From Desulfomonile tiedjei DSM 6799 (lineage in GTDB: Bacteria; Desulfobacterota; Desulfomonilia; Desulfomonilales; Desulfomonilaceae), in contig NC_018025.1 of NCBI RefSeq assembly GCF_000266945.1, forward strand, positions 5,460,001 to 5,524,000: 64,000 bases of DNA, read 5' to 3'. Made by a program: the position numbers and the translations under genes. The notes beneath the pieces are model-generated. The model was given only the letters and a program-made list of their open reading frames with translations, was not told the DNA's origin and made no database searches. Shown here piece after piece: positions 27,231 to 37,477 of this stretch; position 1 is the stretch's first letter; each line of letters starts with the position of its first letter.

Positions 27231-29927
27231 GATCTCTCCCCAGGCCGGCAGATCTATTCCTTTCAAGCCGGGAAGTCCCACGGGTAGTCCGGCCACTCCC
27301 TGAGCCAGTCCGGGGATGATTCTTAACGGAAGCTCGTACACGCGATCGAGCTTCACCTCCATCAAATCTCCTTCGTCTGATCCAAACAAGGCCGCATCTT
27401 CCGGGGACAGCCCTACATAGGGTTTCGGTGATCGTTCCGCGATACCGGGACTGAGCACACTGAGTTCTTCAGATCCAAAAATGTGATACAGCGTCACGAA
27501 CTGCCAGGCATCGGGTCTGGACTCGAAGGACTGAGGCACATCGTTGAAATAGTCTCGAATCGGCTCAGTCCGAGGTTCGATGAGACGAACTCCCGGGTTT
27601 CCTCCCACGAGCGGACCGGCGATTTCACTCTGGAATTTGTTTAGAGACTGTATGGAATTCCAGCCCGGCCACCAGAACCGAGGAATGAGCGGCAAATCCG
27701 GTGTGCTTTGCGCCCCTTCCATGGAAAATTCCAAGGGAGAATCCGGATCGATCGGGGGCGGCGGTTCATGCATCGTAACATCTGCTGACATTGCGGTCCG
27801 ACCGCTGTATCTGTGGGGTTGTCGGGCAATCTTCATCCAGTGTTGCCTATATTCTGCAGGCGGCCCGGTATCTTTTACTCCTGCAAGTGCGGGTAGACTG
27901 TCTGTTAGTACATCCAGGACATCGTCAAGGCTGGAAAATCGGGTCGCATCCGATCCGGCCTGAACTGCCATTACGCGTCCAATCCATCTCCAGCTTTCGA
28001 GAATTTCGTCCTCAGGAACAAGCACTTGAATGAAACGCTGAGCTCGGCCCTCATTATTTATGAACGTGCCGTCGGATTCCGCAAAAGTCCCTGCAGGAAA
28101 AACGAGATGTGCCAGATCGGTTGTTTCTGACGTTATATGGTCCAGCACCACCACATTCCGAGCGGCTTTGAACAGGCGATCCGCCTCATCCCGCGACACT
28201 CGTGCAAAAAGGTCGTTTTCCAGTACGACAACCGTGTCAGCCTGTTTCATCTCCACTTGCGCGATAGCTTCATCCAGGCAACGTTCGCTCAACATTGCCA
28301 TTCCGAGACTGTTTGCTTCCGGAAGCACATAGGAAAGCTCCGCTTTTCGACCTGTGGAATCGAGTGCCCGGACTATATTGCCGGCCGCCTGAATCACAGC
28401 TTCAGACCCGCAACCTGTACCTGATATGACGAGAGGGCGTCGAGCTTTTCTGAGAAATTGGGCTATCACCGAGGCTCGGATTTGCACCTCCTCGGGTAAA
28501 TCGGCAACGGCTGGCGCTTTACCATCGATTTCGTTTGCAACGGCAAATCCCAATCGTGCTATGTCCTGAGGAGCTGCATAGTAAACGCTGGAAGCTATGT
28601 CATCCAGTCTGCCCGGACTCGGAGAAGCGATGGATAAGGGACCCAGTTTCTCCTGGATAAGTTGTCGAACAGCCAATTCGTTCCATACAGGGATACCTTG
28701 ACGGTGACACATTTCCATAGGCTGAACCTTGACTGCCTGCCGCATTGCCAAGGCCATCATGGGAGCCGAATTCGTGAGGTCCTCTCCGAGAATCAACACT
28801 GCGTCAGCCTGTTCCATGTCGTGGAGAGAAGGCGATCGTGCGAAACCGTTTGACAGCTCGCTGAGCACGGCACTGAGAAGCCGATTCTGCCTTTTCGACA
28901 CTCCTGAAAAAAATCGCTCGGGACCGACAAGGGTCCGAAGCATGAAATTGCTTTCAAGGGATGCCCGCGGTGAGCCAATCCCGATTACCCCCGAGCTTTC
29001 CGAAAGAATTTGGCGAAATCGGACCAGCGCTTCCTGGGTCGTGAGGAATTGGGGTTGTCCATTCCCGTTGGAACGGACAAAAGGTTTTCTGATACGTCTG
29101 TCGCTGTTTACAAATTCATACCCGTACCTGCCCCGGTCGCAGAGAAAATATCCGTTTACCTCGCGATTGTATCGATTTCTGATTCGCCTGAGCGTTTTAT
29201 ACCGCTCGCCGGGAATGGTGTTGCAGCCTACCGAACAATGTACGCACACGGACGGAGCGGTCTGAAGATCCCATTTTCGCGTATAGTGTTTGCGAAGCGT
29301 CTTGTCCGTGAAGACCCCTGTCGGGCACACTTCCACAAGATTGCCGCTGAACTCGCTTTCAAGCGGGCCGTCCTTGAATCGTCCAAAATAGATTCGCTGA
29401 TGGATTCCGAATACGTCGAGATCTCGTCCGCCCGCGTAATTGCGATAAAACCGTACACATCGATAACACTGGATACAGCGGTTCATCTCGTGTTCGAGAA
29501 ACGGACCGAGGTCCTGGCTGGTATAAGTCCGTTTCTTGAACCGAAATTGTCTTCGCGTATGACCGGTCATGACCGTCATGTCCTGTAAGTGACATTCTCC
29601 GCCTTCATCGCAGACCGGACAGTCGTGCGGATGATTCGTCATAAGCCACTGGATAATTCCTGCGCGAAACTGCTTCACTTCAGGATCGTTGATGGAAATG
29701 CGCATACCATCCAGAGCATCACTCACGCAGGACATGATTATCTGACCGCGAGTGTCTTTTTCGTCTCGAAACAGTTTTACCGCGCACTGCCTGCAAGCGC
29801 CTACGGAATGCATGGCAGGGTGCCAGCAAAAGTACGGAATATCGAAACCCAAGGAAAGGCAGGCGTTCAGAAGATTCTGACCGTCTTCAATCTCATAGGG
29901 TTTGTTGTCGATGTAAATGATCGCCAT
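27207..29927 (-). CDS. nuoG: NADH-quinone oxidoreductase subunit G
   Basis: Peripheral-arm subunit, 906 residues. In order: a [2Fe-2S] ferredoxin domain (Cys near 34, 45, 48 and 62), the His-Cys3 site HDCPVCDEGGEC for N5, and [4Fe-4S] motifs CIQCYRCVRF and CPTGVF. CVHCSVGC then gives an N7-like site of the molybdopterin-oxidoreductase fold, followed by that long domain without cofactor. The last residues, ICFQS and stop, are encoded by the adjoining family P repeat, so the native end was probably near AWGEISP. The ATG follows the nuoF stop with a GGAGATGAT SD. Confidence 0.94.
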   Translation of the reverse strand: MAIIYIDNKPYEIEDGQNLLNACLSLGFDIPYFCWHPAMHSVGACRQCAVKLFRDEKDTRGQIIMSCVSDALDGMRISINDPEVKQFRAGIIQWLMTNHPHDCPVCDEGGECHLQDMTVMTGHTRRQFRFKKRTYTSQDLGPFLEHEMNRCIQCYRCVRFYRNYAGGRDLDVFGIHQRIYFGRFKDGPLESEFSGNLVEVCPTGVFTDKTLRKHYTRKWDLQTAPSVCVHCSVGCNTIPGERYKTLRRIRNRYNREVNGYFLCDRGRYGYEFVNSDRRIRKPFVRSNGNGQPQFLTTQEALVRFRQILSESSGVIGIGSPRASLESNFMLRTLVGPERFFSGVSKRQNRLLSAVLSELSNGFARSPSLHDMEQADAVLILGEDLTNSAPMMALAMRQAVKVQPMEMCHRQGIPVWNELAVRQLIQEKLGPLSIASPSPGRLDDIASSVYYAAPQDIARLGFAVANEIDGKAPAVADLPEEVQIRASVIAQFLRKARRPLVISGTGCGSEAVIQAAGNIVRALDSTGRKAELSYVLPEANSLGMAMLSERCLDEAIAQVEMKQADTVVVLENDLFARVSRDEADRLFKAARNVVVLDHITSETTDLAHLVFPAGTFAESDGTFINNEGRAQRFIQVLVPEDEILESWRWIGRVMAVQAGSDATRFSSLDDVLDVLTDSLPALAGVKDTGPPAEYRQHWMKIARQPHRYSGRTAMSADVTMHEPPPPIDPDSPLEFSMEGAQSTPDLPLIPRFWWPGWNSIQSLNKFQSEIAGPLVGGNPGVRLIEPRTEPIRDYFNDVPQSFESRPDAWQFVTLYHIFGSEELSVLSPGIAERSPKPYVGLSPEDAALFGSDEGDLMEVKLDRVYELPLRIIPGLAQGVAGLPVGLPGLKGIDLPAWGEISPICFQS

Positions 29928-29928
29928 A

Positions 29929-31200
29929 TCATCTCCAGGGACAACGGCGTTCGGAAATGTGTCGTTCGAAATCTTCCCTGAAAAATTTCAGAGCGCTTCC
30001 AAGAGGTTCGACGGCTCCGGGCGCAAGTGCACAAAACGTTCGGCCCGGCCCGAGATGTTTTACGTGAAATTCGAGAGTCTCCAAGTCTTCAGGCTGGCCC
30101 TTGCCTTCCTCCATGTCCTTGAGAATGGAAGCCACCCAGGGCAGACCCTCGCGACAGGGAGTGCACCAGCCACACGATTCATGAGCAAAGAAATGTTCCA
30201 GATTATGAACCATTCCTACCGGGCATGTTTTGTCGTCCAGAACGATCATGGTCCCGGTGCCCATCCTGCTGCCTGCCTTCTGGACGGAATCAAAGTCCAT
30301 TCTTGTGTCGAGGTGTTCCTCCAGTAGAAAATCCGTGGAAGCTCCTCCGGGCAGAAGACCTTTTAATCTCAGACCTTCCTGCATGCCGCCCGCATGTTCA
30401 TAAAGAATTTCACGTATGGTAGTGCCCATGGGCAACTCCCAGAATCCGGGCTTCTTCACTTTGCCGCTGACGCCGTAAATCTTGCTGCCGCCATCCCTCG
30501 ACAGGCTCAGACTCTTGAACCAATCGGCTCCTCTATTGATGATATGCGACACGTTGCACAATGTTTCGACATTGTTCATGAGTGTAGGTCTTCCCCAGAG
30601 ACCTGACTGAGTCTGGCGGGGCACTTTTGAATGAGGGACAGCGCGACTGCCTTCCAGAGCGCTGGTGAGCGCGGTTCCTTCACCGCACATATATCTGCCT
30701 GCGCTCATATGCAGATGCATTTCAAGATTCAATCCGCTGCCGAGAATGTTCTTTCCCAGATATCCCGCTTGCTGAGCCTCAGCCAAAGCCGTCTTGAGTA
30801 TATCTCGGGCACGAGTGTACTCCCACCTGAGAAAGAGAAAAGCCGACTCGCACTCGTTCATCAGAGATCCGATGATCATGCCTTCGATCAATTGGTGAGG
30901 ATCGCCTTCCATGAGAATCCGATCCTTGAATGTTCCAGGCTCCATTTCATCGGCATCCGTAACGAAATAGCGAGGTCCGGGGTTATCCTGGAGCGAAGGC
31001 ATGGATTTCCACTTTGTTCCGGTCGGGAATCCTGCACCTCCTCTCCCTCGTAAACGGGCATCGGAAATCTCGTGGATTACAGCGTCCCTGCCCATTTTCA
31101 AGGCTTTGCGCAAAGCCTGGTACCCGCCGGCCTTTTCATACTCCTTCAAGGAAAGCGGTTCACCATGAGGTCTGAAATTGGCGGTGAGGGGCCGTTCCAT
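29929..31200 (-). CDS. nuoF: NADH-quinone oxidoreductase subunit F
   Basis: NADH-binding subunit, 423 residues, carrying FMN and the [4Fe-4S] cluster N3. The FMN/NADH loop is GRGGAGFPTGTKWKSM; the cluster motif is SCGWCTPCREG with a fourth Cys in FCALAP. The ATG at 31200 overlaps the nuoE stop (TGATG); a TTG just before it is less likely. With NuoE and NuoG it forms the NADH module, so the complex should accept NADH directly. Confidence 0.95.
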   Translation of the reverse strand: MERPLTANFRPHGEPLSLKEYEKAGGYQALRKALKMGRDAVIHEISDARLRGRGGAGFPTGTKWKSMPSLQDNPGPRYFVTDADEMEPGTFKDRILMEGDPHQLIEGMIIGSLMNECESAFLFLRWEYTRARDILKTALAEAQQAGYLGKNILGSGLNLEMHLHMSAGRYMCGEGTALTSALEGSRAVPHSKVPRQTQSGLWGRPTLMNNVETLCNVSHIINRGADWFKSLSLSRDGGSKIYGVSGKVKKPGFWELPMGTTIREILYEHAGGMQEGLRLKGLLPGGASTDFLLEEHLDTRMDFDSVQKAGSRMGTGTMIVLDDKTCPVGMVHNLEHFFAHESCGWCTPCREGLPWVASILKDMEEGKGQPEDLETLEFHVKHLGPGRTFCALAPGAVEPLGSALKFFREDFERHISERRCPWR

Positions 31201-31673
31201 CAAGCTCTCTCCCGATATTTCTCGAGTATTCTATCGAATGCATTCTCATCCAGATGCGTGTAAAGCTCCTCATCGATCATAAGCGCAGGGGCCTGCTCGC
31301 ACACACCGAGGCATTGGATCGGAAGAAGGGTGAACATTCCGTCCGCCGTTGTCTGCCCCATTTGTATGCCTAGACGCTGACAAATGTGATCGAGCAGTTT
31401 TTCGTATCCCATAATCCAACAAGTCACGCTGGCACATATCATGATTCTGTGCTTACCGACGGGTTTTCGATAGATATGATTGTAGAAGGAAGCAACTCCT
31501 TCCAGTTCCGCCGGAGTCATGTCGAGAAATTCTGCTATTTCCACGAGCACTTCGTCAGAAATCCATCCCAGATCCTGCTGCACTATCTGTATGGCCTCTA
31601 TACAACCGGCTTTTCTCGTGCCGCTTCTCTCGACTTCCTCCTGGATCTGTTTCTTCATTTCATCCGTCAACAT
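31200..31673 (-). CDS. nuoE: NADH-quinone oxidoreductase subunit E
   Basis: Thioredoxin-fold subunit, 157 residues, with the [2Fe-2S] cluster N1a. The ligands are CASVTC and CLGVC. I choose the ATG at 31673 (MLTDEMKK) with a GAGG SD; a GTG at 31688 overlaps the nuoCD stop but has no SD. Downstream it overlaps nuoF. Confidence 0.94.
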   Translation of the reverse strand: MLTDEMKKQIQEEVERSGTRKAGCIEAIQIVQQDLGWISDEVLVEIAEFLDMTPAELEGVASFYNHIYRKPVGKHRIMICASVTCWIMGYEKLLDHICQRLGIQMGQTTADGMFTLLPIQCLGVCEQAPALMIDEELYTHLDENAFDRILEKYRERA

Positions 31674-31684
31674 ACTGACTATCC

Positions 31685-33433
31685 TCACCGATCCACATCC
31701 GACATAACGAAATCGATACTCCCCAGATAAGCGACAAGATCGGAGACCGTCGCTCCTCGTATTACATCGGGTATCATCTGCAAGTGCAGAAACGAAGGAG
31801 TGCGTATACGGGTCCGGTACGACATGGTGTTTCCGTCACTGACAAGGTAATAGCCGTTTGCCCCTTTCGTCGCCTCGATGTTTACGAAAGATTCGCCCGG
31901 CGGAATGACCGGCCCCCAGCTCACGTGCAGAAAATGAGCGATCAATGTCTCTATATCGAGCAAGGTTCGATCTTTCGGAGGAGGCGTTGTCAAAGGATGG
32001 TCCGACTTATAAGGACCATCGGGCATGTTTCTGAGACATTGATCGATGATACGTAAGCTTTGACGCATTTCTTCCACGCGAACGAGACCTCTGTCGTAGC
32101 AATCACCGTTGTGGCCGATGGGGATTTCAAAATCCAGGTGCTCGTACCCTGAATATGGTTGCGCCTTCCGAAAATCCCAGGGCAGACCGCAAGCTCTCAA
32201 ACCGGGGCCTGTTACGCCCCATTCTATGGCTTCATCCAGGGTATATGAGGCGATACCTTTTGTCCGGCCCTTGAATATTGGGTTATCGAGCACCAGAAGC
32301 TGGTACTCGTCGAGCCTTGCGGGAAAATAATCGATGAAATCTTTTACCGGTTTTTCCCAACCGTGTGGCAGATCTTGAGCAACTCCTCCGATTCTGAACC
32401 AACTCGGGTGCATTCTGCCCCCGCAAATTGCCTCAACAATCTCAAATACCCGTTCCCGGTCGTTAAACATGTAAAACACCGGGGACATCATGCCCAGATC
32501 CTGGGCGAACGTGCCGTAGAAAACCAGGTGATTGGAGATCCGGAAAAACTCCGACATCATAATGCGTATCATCTTGGCCTTATCCGGGACGTTAATCCCT
32601 GCGAGTTGCTCCACAGCCAAAACGTACGGAAGATTGTTCATGACTCCGCCCAGGTAATCCACTCGGTCGGTATAAGGTATGAATGTATGCCATGACTGTC
32701 GTTCGGCCATTTTTTCGGCGGCTCGATGGTGATATCCGATGTCCAGCACGGTATCCACAATCTGTTCGCCATCCAAAGCCAGGATAAGCCTGAAAACTCC
32801 ATGCACGCTCGGATGTTGCGGTCCCATGTTCAAAAACATCAGATCCGAGTCGCCTCTCTGCCTGGGAATTCCCCAGTCATCCGGGTTGAATTGAAGAGCC
32901 CTTTCTTCCTCAACTGCTTTGGATTCCGGAAGCTGAAACACCCCTGCTTCCGTTGCGCGAGCGGGAAATTCCTTGCGAAGAGGATGCCCTATCCAGGTGG
33001 GGGGCAGGAGAATACGCCGGAGGTTGGGATGATCGTCAAATACGATGCCGAAAAGGTCCCACACCTCCCGTTCGTGCCAATTAGCGTTCCTCCATAATTT
33101 CGTAACAGTCGGGATGGAAGGTTGATCGCCTTTGAGCGGCACTTTGATGCGTATAAATGCATTTCGGTCAAAGGAAAGTAACGAGTAGAAAACCGTGAAA
33201 TCCGCGTCGGGCTGACCGTCACGGTGTGAACGAACTCGTTCGTCAATTGCCGAGATGTCGTAAAGCATGCGGTAAGGTCGTTCTATATCGGTTTTCAAAT
33301 AGCGGAGAACGTCGAGAAAGCCGTCTTTCTTCAACCATATGGTTGGAATCAAGTCCAGAGTGGATTGAAGACCCAAGACCGTGTCGGGAAACTTATCCTG
33401 GAGGTTCTGAAGAATGGCTGAATTATCACTCAT
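31685..33433 (-). CDS. nuoCD: Fused NADH-quinone oxidoreductase subunits C/D
   Basis: A single 582-residue chain. Residues 1-180 are NuoC (the 30-kDa subunit, with [20 protein letters not shown], 20 residues). From about 200 it is NuoD (the 49-kDa subunit, starting [15 protein letters not shown]), which lines the quinone pocket. NuoD ends VMSDVDR as expected. The fusion matches that in Enterobacteria and several delta-type bacteria. It lies 67 bp downstream of nuoB. Confidence 0.95.
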   Translation of the reverse strand: MSDNSAILQNLQDKFPDTVLGLQSTLDLIPTIWLKKDGFLDVLRYLKTDIERPYRMLYDISAIDERVRSHRDGQPDADFTVFYSLLSFDRNAFIRIKVPLKGDQPSIPTVTKLWRNANWHEREVWDLFGIVFDDHPNLRRILLPPTWIGHPLRKEFPARATEAGVFQLPESKAVEEERALQFNPDDWGIPRQRGDSDLMFLNMGPQHPSVHGVFRLILALDGEQIVDTVLDIGYHHRAAEKMAERQSWHTFIPYTDRVDYLGGVMNNLPYVLAVEQLAGINVPDKAKMIRIMMSEFFRISNHLVFYGTFAQDLGMMSPVFYMFNDRERVFEIVEAICGGRMHPSWFRIGGVAQDLPHGWEKPVKDFIDYFPARLDEYQLLVLDNPIFKGRTKGIASYTLDEAIEWGVTGPGLRACGLPWDFRKAQPYSGYEHLDFEIPIGHNGDCYDRGLVRVEEMRQSLRIIDQCLRNMPDGPYKSDHPLTTPPPKDRTLLDIETLIAHFLHVSWGPVIPPGESFVNIEATKGANGYYLVSDGNTMSYRTRIRTPSFLHLQMIPDVIRGATVSDLVAYLGSIDFVMSDVDR

Positions 33434-33500
33434 GAAAAGGGACGCCCTTATATTTCAATGCACATTGCAAAAGACAACCGTTTCACAGGTCATTCCAGGC

Positions 33501-34142
33501 TCAAACCTCGTCCGGAGACCGCAATCTACCCATCCGCATTCTTGACTCCTGTTTAGCATCCCGCATGGAGGGATGTACCGGCTTTATTACTCCTTGCGGT
33601 CCCACAACCCAACTGAGGGGCCTTCGTTCGGAGCCTACGAGCCCCTGCAAAAGTAACAGCCCTTCAAGCAGCGCCTCGGGCCGGGGGGGACATCCCGGCA
33701 CGTACACGTCCACGGGAAGGAACGTGTCCACCCCCTGCACCACGCTGTAGATGTCGTACATTCCGCCGGAATTGGCGCAGGATCCCATTGAAATAACCCA
33801 TCTGGGCTCCATCATTTGTTGGTACAATCGCCTGATTACCGGAGCCATCTTCATGAAGACCGTTCCGGCAATCACGATGAGATCGGATTCTCGAGGCGAT
33901 CCCCTGAGCACTTCGGCGCCGAATCGCGCAATATCGTACCTGCTCGTGAATGCTGCCGCCATTTCGACGTAACAACATGAGAGACCGAAGTTGAACGGCC
34001 ACATGGAATACTTACGACCCCAGGAAAGGAGATCCTGCAGCCGGGTGACGAGGACGTTTTGCCTCACCAACGTTTCTTCATGGGCCGCTCCGGAAGCTGA
34101 CTCGATCGTATAGGCGGATTGTTCACGCGAACCGAACATCAT
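33501..34142 (-). CDS. nuoB: NADH-quinone oxidoreductase subunit B
   Basis: Carries cluster N2, the last before quinone. The ligands are the tandem pair Cys56-Cys57 in GLSCCYVEM, Cys122 in MGSCANSGG and Cys151 in VPGCPPRPE. At 213 residues it has somewhat longer N- and C-termini than usual. The start overlaps the nuoA stop as ATGA, with an AAAGG SD. Confidence 0.95.
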   Translation of the reverse strand: MMFGSREQSAYTIESASGAAHEETLVRQNVLVTRLQDLLSWGRKYSMWPFNFGLSCCYVEMAAAFTSRYDIARFGAEVLRGSPRESDLIVIAGTVFMKMAPVIRRLYQQMMEPRWVISMGSCANSGGMYDIYSVVQGVDTFLPVDVYVPGCPPRPEALLEGLLLLQGLVGSERRPLSWVVGPQGVIKPVHPSMRDAKQESRMRMGRLRSPDEV

Positions 34143-34543
34143 TGTACCTTTCTATGACCATAGCTCGTTTTATCCACCAGTTCCAGTGCCCCGATCCTCC
34201 ACAGATAAACCAGCCCGGCCAAGAGCACTCCTATGAACACGAGTATTTCAATGTACCCCGGCCACCCTAATTCTCTCACTGCTACTGCCCATGAAAAGAT
34301 GAATACCGCCTCCAGATCGAAGATAACGAAGAACACTGCTATGAGATAGAATCGAACGTCAAAGAGGGTTCTCGCCGATCCTGTGATAACCATCCCGGAT
34401 TCGTACGGCTGGTCCGTTGCTCGTTCCCGGTGCCGTTGTCCCAAAAGAAACGATATCCCGATGATCAGCCCGATAAGACCGATTATCGCAAAAGTGTAGA
34501 CAATGAAAGGCCACAATGGTGATTCGGGTGTTACACTATTCAC
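34139..34543 (-). CDS. nuoA: NADH-quinone oxidoreductase subunit A
   Basis: First gene of the nuo operon; a three-helix membrane subunit with the conserved YESG and [14 protein letters not shown] motifs. A GTG at 34543 with a GGGAGG SD gives 134 residues; the frame extends to a TTG at 34582 without an SD. With this gene the operon has the order A-B-CD-E-F-G-H-I-J-K-L-M-N and every subunit is present. Confidence 0.92.
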   Translation of the reverse strand: MNSVTPESPLWPFIVYTFAIIGLIGLIIGISFLLGQRHRERATDQPYESGMVITGSARTLFDVRFYLIAVFFVIFDLEAVFIFSWAVAVRELGWPGYIEILVFIGVLLAGLVYLWRIGALELVDKTSYGHRKVQ

Positions 34544-34992
34544 GAAGCAATTCCTCCCGAGGTACTCTTCAAATAATGCCAAATCGAATCAAAATATGCA
34601 TGTATAAACCAACGTCACAGTTCAGAACTCTTTAGAGAATTGTTTGTATCCAGCCAGAACTTTTAAACAACCGCATTAACGAATTCAATGCCTTTGCCGA
34701 AGGACCGGCTCCAATTACCTATTAACTTGGGTTAGACAATCGTCTCCTTAGTTTCTCTCCGGAAAACTTGTTTACTATAATACATTCTTCCTGATTGATC
34801 TCTTCATGGTGGATTGAGGAGGGAGTTTGCCGAATTCGATGTTGCCTCGCAAATGAAATGGTTCCGCATGCTTTCGTTTCTTTTACGTGAAATTGAAGGT
34901 ATCATGTGCCCGTTCGTCCTCACGGAAGATTCGCGATCAGAATCCAAGGGAAACGCTTGGTACGCGTTGGAGTCGAAAAGACAGTGCATACG
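34544..34992. other. Divergent gap, nuo and CYTH promoters expected
   Basis: About 450 bp between the nuo operon and the divergent CYTH gene. A TATAAT at 34776-34781 on the plus strand has no good -35 box. On the minus strand I see only weak sigma-70 matches. No repeat or extra gene is present. Confidence 0.4.
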
Positions 34993-35745
34993 ATGGAACA
35001 CGAGATCACTTTAATCATATGCTCGGAAAACCCGGACGCGGTGATGGACAGTATCGAGTTTATGGGAAGTTTTGGGGAGTATCGCCTTGTCCCCTCCAGC
35101 GCCAGTCTCATTGAAGATCGCTATTTCGATACGCGAGCCCGCGTTCTGAGATCCGCTCATTGGGCTCTTCGACTGCGAAAGACTCAGGGCAACCATCTCT
35201 TGACACTGAAAGGGCCTTCCAGAACTATCGGAAATGGCATCCATGAGCGATTCGAGCTTGAATTGAGCTGGTCTCGCAAAGCCCTTGAAAAGGTTCTCAC
35301 GGAAATAGTGAGGAATGGACTGGCTTCACCGGATTTGTCACGAATAACGTCGGATCCGGTTCAGGCTATGGAGGCGGCCGGGTTCGAAATAGTGCAGACT
35401 CGTGAGACTTCGCGACGCATCCTTAATGTGCGGAAAAGCGCAGATTCCGAAGTGCTGGCGGAGTTGGTGCTGGACAAAGTCCTGTACCAGTTTGAAATAG
35501 GAACTATCCTGCACCATGAGATGGAATTAGAATCCAAATCCGAATCGGGTATCCTCGTGATAGGCACCATCATGACCCATCTGACAAAAATCTTTCGCAG
35601 AGAAATACGCGAGTGGCCCCACAGCAAACTGGCCACAGGATGGGCCTATGAGAAGCTTCTGAAACAGGAACCGTTTGCTCCTGCACGTCTTAGCCCCGCC
35701 GAACGATGTGACAAATTAGATGCTACGCTCCGGTTGAATACGTAA
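34993..35745 (+). CDS. CYTH-domain protein
   Basis: A 250-residue member of the CYTH superfamily (class IV adenylate cyclase/thiamine triphosphatase-like), whose barrel binds triphosphates. Visible signature elements are the N-terminal MEHEIT, YFDT, LRLRKT, LTLKGP, ERFELEL and ELVLDKV. The first signature is normally ExExK; here the Lys position is Thr, so activity may differ. I start at the ATG at 34993, which places the signature at the N-terminus as in other members; the upstream extension to 34906 does not match the family. The SD is weak. The biological substrate is unknown. Confidence 0.75.
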   Translation: MEHEITLIICSENPDAVMDSIEFMGSFGEYRLVPSSASLIEDRYFDTRARVLRSAHWALRLRKTQGNHLLTLKGPSRTIGNGIHERFELELSWSRKALEKVLTEIVRNGLASPDLSRITSDPVQAMEAAGFEIVQTRETSRRILNVRKSADSEVLAELVLDKVLYQFEIGTILHHEMELESKSESGILVIGTIMTHLTKIFRREIREWPHSKLATGWAYEKLLKQEPFAPARLSPAERCDKLDATLRLNT

Positions 35746-35844
35746 TCTCCTTGTTCAGGAGCGGCATTCTCATAGAATCGATTTTTAAAATGCTGCATCT
35801 TCATATTTAAGTATGACGGATACGTCTGGAGAAAGGTCAAAACA

Positions 35845-36009
35845 ATGCTAGGTTTAGCTGTGACATTATTGATAATAGCTTTGATTGCCGGACTGCTCGG
35901 TTTTACCGGAATTGCCGGTGCCGCCGCCGGTATTGCGAAACTCTTATTTCTGATTTTTCTGGTACTGTTCGTTGTCTCACTTATTTTCGGACGACGCACT
36001 GTTCTCTAG
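35845..36009 (+). CDS. Small DUF1328-like membrane protein
   Basis: A 54-residue, almost wholly hydrophobic protein with two helices, starting [20 protein letters not shown]. The Gly/Ala-rich loop [11 protein letters not shown] and the ending FGRR match the DUF1328/UPF0391 family of tiny inner-membrane proteins. A GGAGAAAGG SD lies upstream. The function of the family is unknown; some members are stress-induced. Confidence 0.8.
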   Translation: MLGLAVTLLIIALIAGLLGFTGIAGAAAGIAKLLFLIFLVLFVVSLIFGRRTVL

Positions 36010-36017
36010 CTCTCTTT

Positions 36018-36043
36018 CCAAGCCTTGGAACTCCGAGGCTTGG
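36018..36043 (+). terminator. Hairpin after small membrane protein gene
   Basis: Perfect 8-bp stem CCAAGCCT/AGGCTTGG with a 10-base loop, starting nine bases after the stop codon. There is no T-run, so termination is only likely by position. Confidence 0.45.
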
Positions 36044-36090
36044 ATCGAGGCTCTATGCTCAGGGCTTCACTGCTACGTCTCCCAGCGAGC

Positions 36091-36771
36091 TCACAGCATG
36101 CCGAAATAGGCCATTATATCTTCTTGGGCTTCGAGGTGCTCCGGATTATTTGAATCAAGAGGTCCTGGAAACAATTCGATAAGGACCCCTTCACAGAATC
36201 TTACAACGCGCCAAGCCGGAGCTTGCAAGCAGTATTCAATTCCTCCAATGGATTCAGCCATTTCCTCGTCAAGATAGTGGAACCCTCTTATGATGGCAGG
36301 TTTGGAGAATCCTGGAAGAGCCTGTTGGCGATTGAATGCATCAAGTCTAGATTCGTTTTCAGTTTCAGCAAGAAATGCTTCGAATGGTCGAAATATTTCG
36401 ATGGATTTTTCAAAATAATCGAAATCCGGAAGCTTTTTCTTGTCGTCCATTGAAATATTGTAAGTGTCAATGAAGGGCTCGCCGGGATGAGTCCCGGTGT
36501 GAATCTCAGCAGCAACTGTGTTATCGTCCCGCTTTCGCGGCGGAATCGTATAGAAATACTTTGTCGCTCCTGTGCGCGGGAACAGTTTATCAACTCTCTT
36601 CTGAAAAGTTCTCCGAAGTCCTTCTTCGGTCAAATCCATGGGTCGGTTATGGGAGTCGTACAGAGTAGAGCATCGAAACGCTACCTGCACTAGATCGAGA
36701 AATTCCACGATTTGCTGAATTCTGAAATCGCCTCGGGCTCGACAACGTTGTCGGAAGATGTAACCGCTCAT
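36091..36771 (-). CDS. Possible immunity protein
   Basis: A 226-residue soluble protein I cannot assign to a named family. The C-terminal part contains PAIIRGFHYLDEEMAESIGG, then PAWRVVRFCEGVLIELFP, and the protein ends MAYFGML. An AAGGGAG SD precedes the ATG. It lies 15 bp after a short frame that looks like the end of a nuclease-type toxin, in the usual toxin-then-immunity order. That context, rather than any motif, is why I suggest immunity. It has no signal peptide and no membrane segment. Confidence 0.5.
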   Translation of the reverse strand: MSGYIFRQRCRARGDFRIQQIVEFLDLVQVAFRCSTLYDSHNRPMDLTEEGLRRTFQKRVDKLFPRTGATKYFYTIPPRKRDDNTVAAEIHTGTHPGEPFIDTYNISMDDKKKLPDFDYFEKSIEIFRPFEAFLAETENESRLDAFNRQQALPGFSKPAIIRGFHYLDEEMAESIGGIEYCLQAPAWRVVRFCEGVLIELFPGPLDSNNPEHLEAQEDIMAYFGML

Positions 36772-36785
36772 TCAAAAATCTCCCT

Positions 36786-37004
36786 TCACGGAATAATGAT
36801 TAATCCCTTGATATCACCTACAGCTTTCTCGAAAGCCTTTACTTGGTCTGCTCCCACCTTCCAGACCACAGGAATCCAAGGTCGTTGCGAAGAGGCTAAC
36901 AACGTGGCAATCTCTAATTGAAATTGTACAGTAACCAATGTGCAGTAACCAAGAATGAGGTCCTCTCGAATGCGTAGTATAGCGATAATGCTCTTTCTCG
37001 CCAC
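36786..37004 (-). pseudogene. Possible remnant of toxin C-terminus
   Basis: A frame of up to 72 residues whose last 50 look protein-like: VQFQLEIATLLASSQRPWIP, then VVWKVGADQVKAFEKAVGD, ending GLIIIP. The pattern (Gln/Ala-rich helix, P-V-x-W strand, helix, short hydrophobic end) resembles the C-terminal end of restriction-endonuclease-type polymorphic toxins (Tox-REase-5-like). I infer this from memory of the family. No start codon with an SD is visible and the upstream part is lost; the ankyrin gene begins in the opposite direction over its 5' end. It could instead be a small gene or a chance frame. Confidence 0.3.
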
Positions 37005-37428
37005 CTTCGCTATGATGATGAACTCGGAGATTCGGGCTCAAGCACTGGATCAAGAGCTGCTGGAAGCTGCTGAGAAAGGTAATCTGAAGACTGTCACGGA
37101 TCTTCTCCAATCCGGTGCTTCTCCGAATGCCAAACGGCAAAATGAGGGTTCGTCCGCGTTGATTTTGGCCTGCGGCAAAGGCCACAAGGAAGTAGCAAAG
37201 GCGCTCATCGAAAAAGGCGCGGACGTGAATGCAGCAAGCCAGAACGGTTGGACAGCACTCATGGGAGCTGCGTCATCCGGTCATCTGGATATCGTCAAAC
37301 TTCTTGTGGAGCGAGGAGCCGATGTGAACGCGAAGCATGCATACGGACATACAGCGCTCAAATTGGCAAAAGGCAAGAACCATAAACAGATTGCGGAATT
37401 TCTCGTGAAAAGCGGTGCAGTGCGTTAG
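36970..37428 (+). CDS. Secreted ankyrin-repeat protein
   Basis: A 152-residue protein with a signal peptide (MRSIAIMLFLATFAMMMNSE, cleavage likely after AQA) followed by about four ankyrin repeats. Typical units are GSSALILACGKGHKEVAKAL and GWTALMGAASSGHLDIVKLL. The ATG at 36970 follows GAGG at nine bases; the ATG at 36955 is less well placed. A small periplasmic ankyrin protein probably binds another protein. AnkB-type partners of catalases are known elsewhere, but no such gene is here. Confidence 0.82.
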   Translation: MRSIAIMLFLATFAMMMNSEIRAQALDQELLEAAEKGNLKTVTDLLQSGASPNAKRQNEGSSALILACGKGHKEVAKALIEKGADVNAASQNGWTALMGAASSGHLDIVKLLVERGADVNAKHAYGHTALKLAKGKNHKQIAEFLVKSGAVR

Positions 37429-37477
37429 TCACCAAGTGCTTTCACAATTAATAATCACAGCATGTTGTTACTATTTC

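Noticed and set aside
34776-34781. TATAAT as promoter for the CYTH gene
   Set aside because: No -35 box at 16-18 bases, and the distance to the gene is over 200 bases; kept only as a note.
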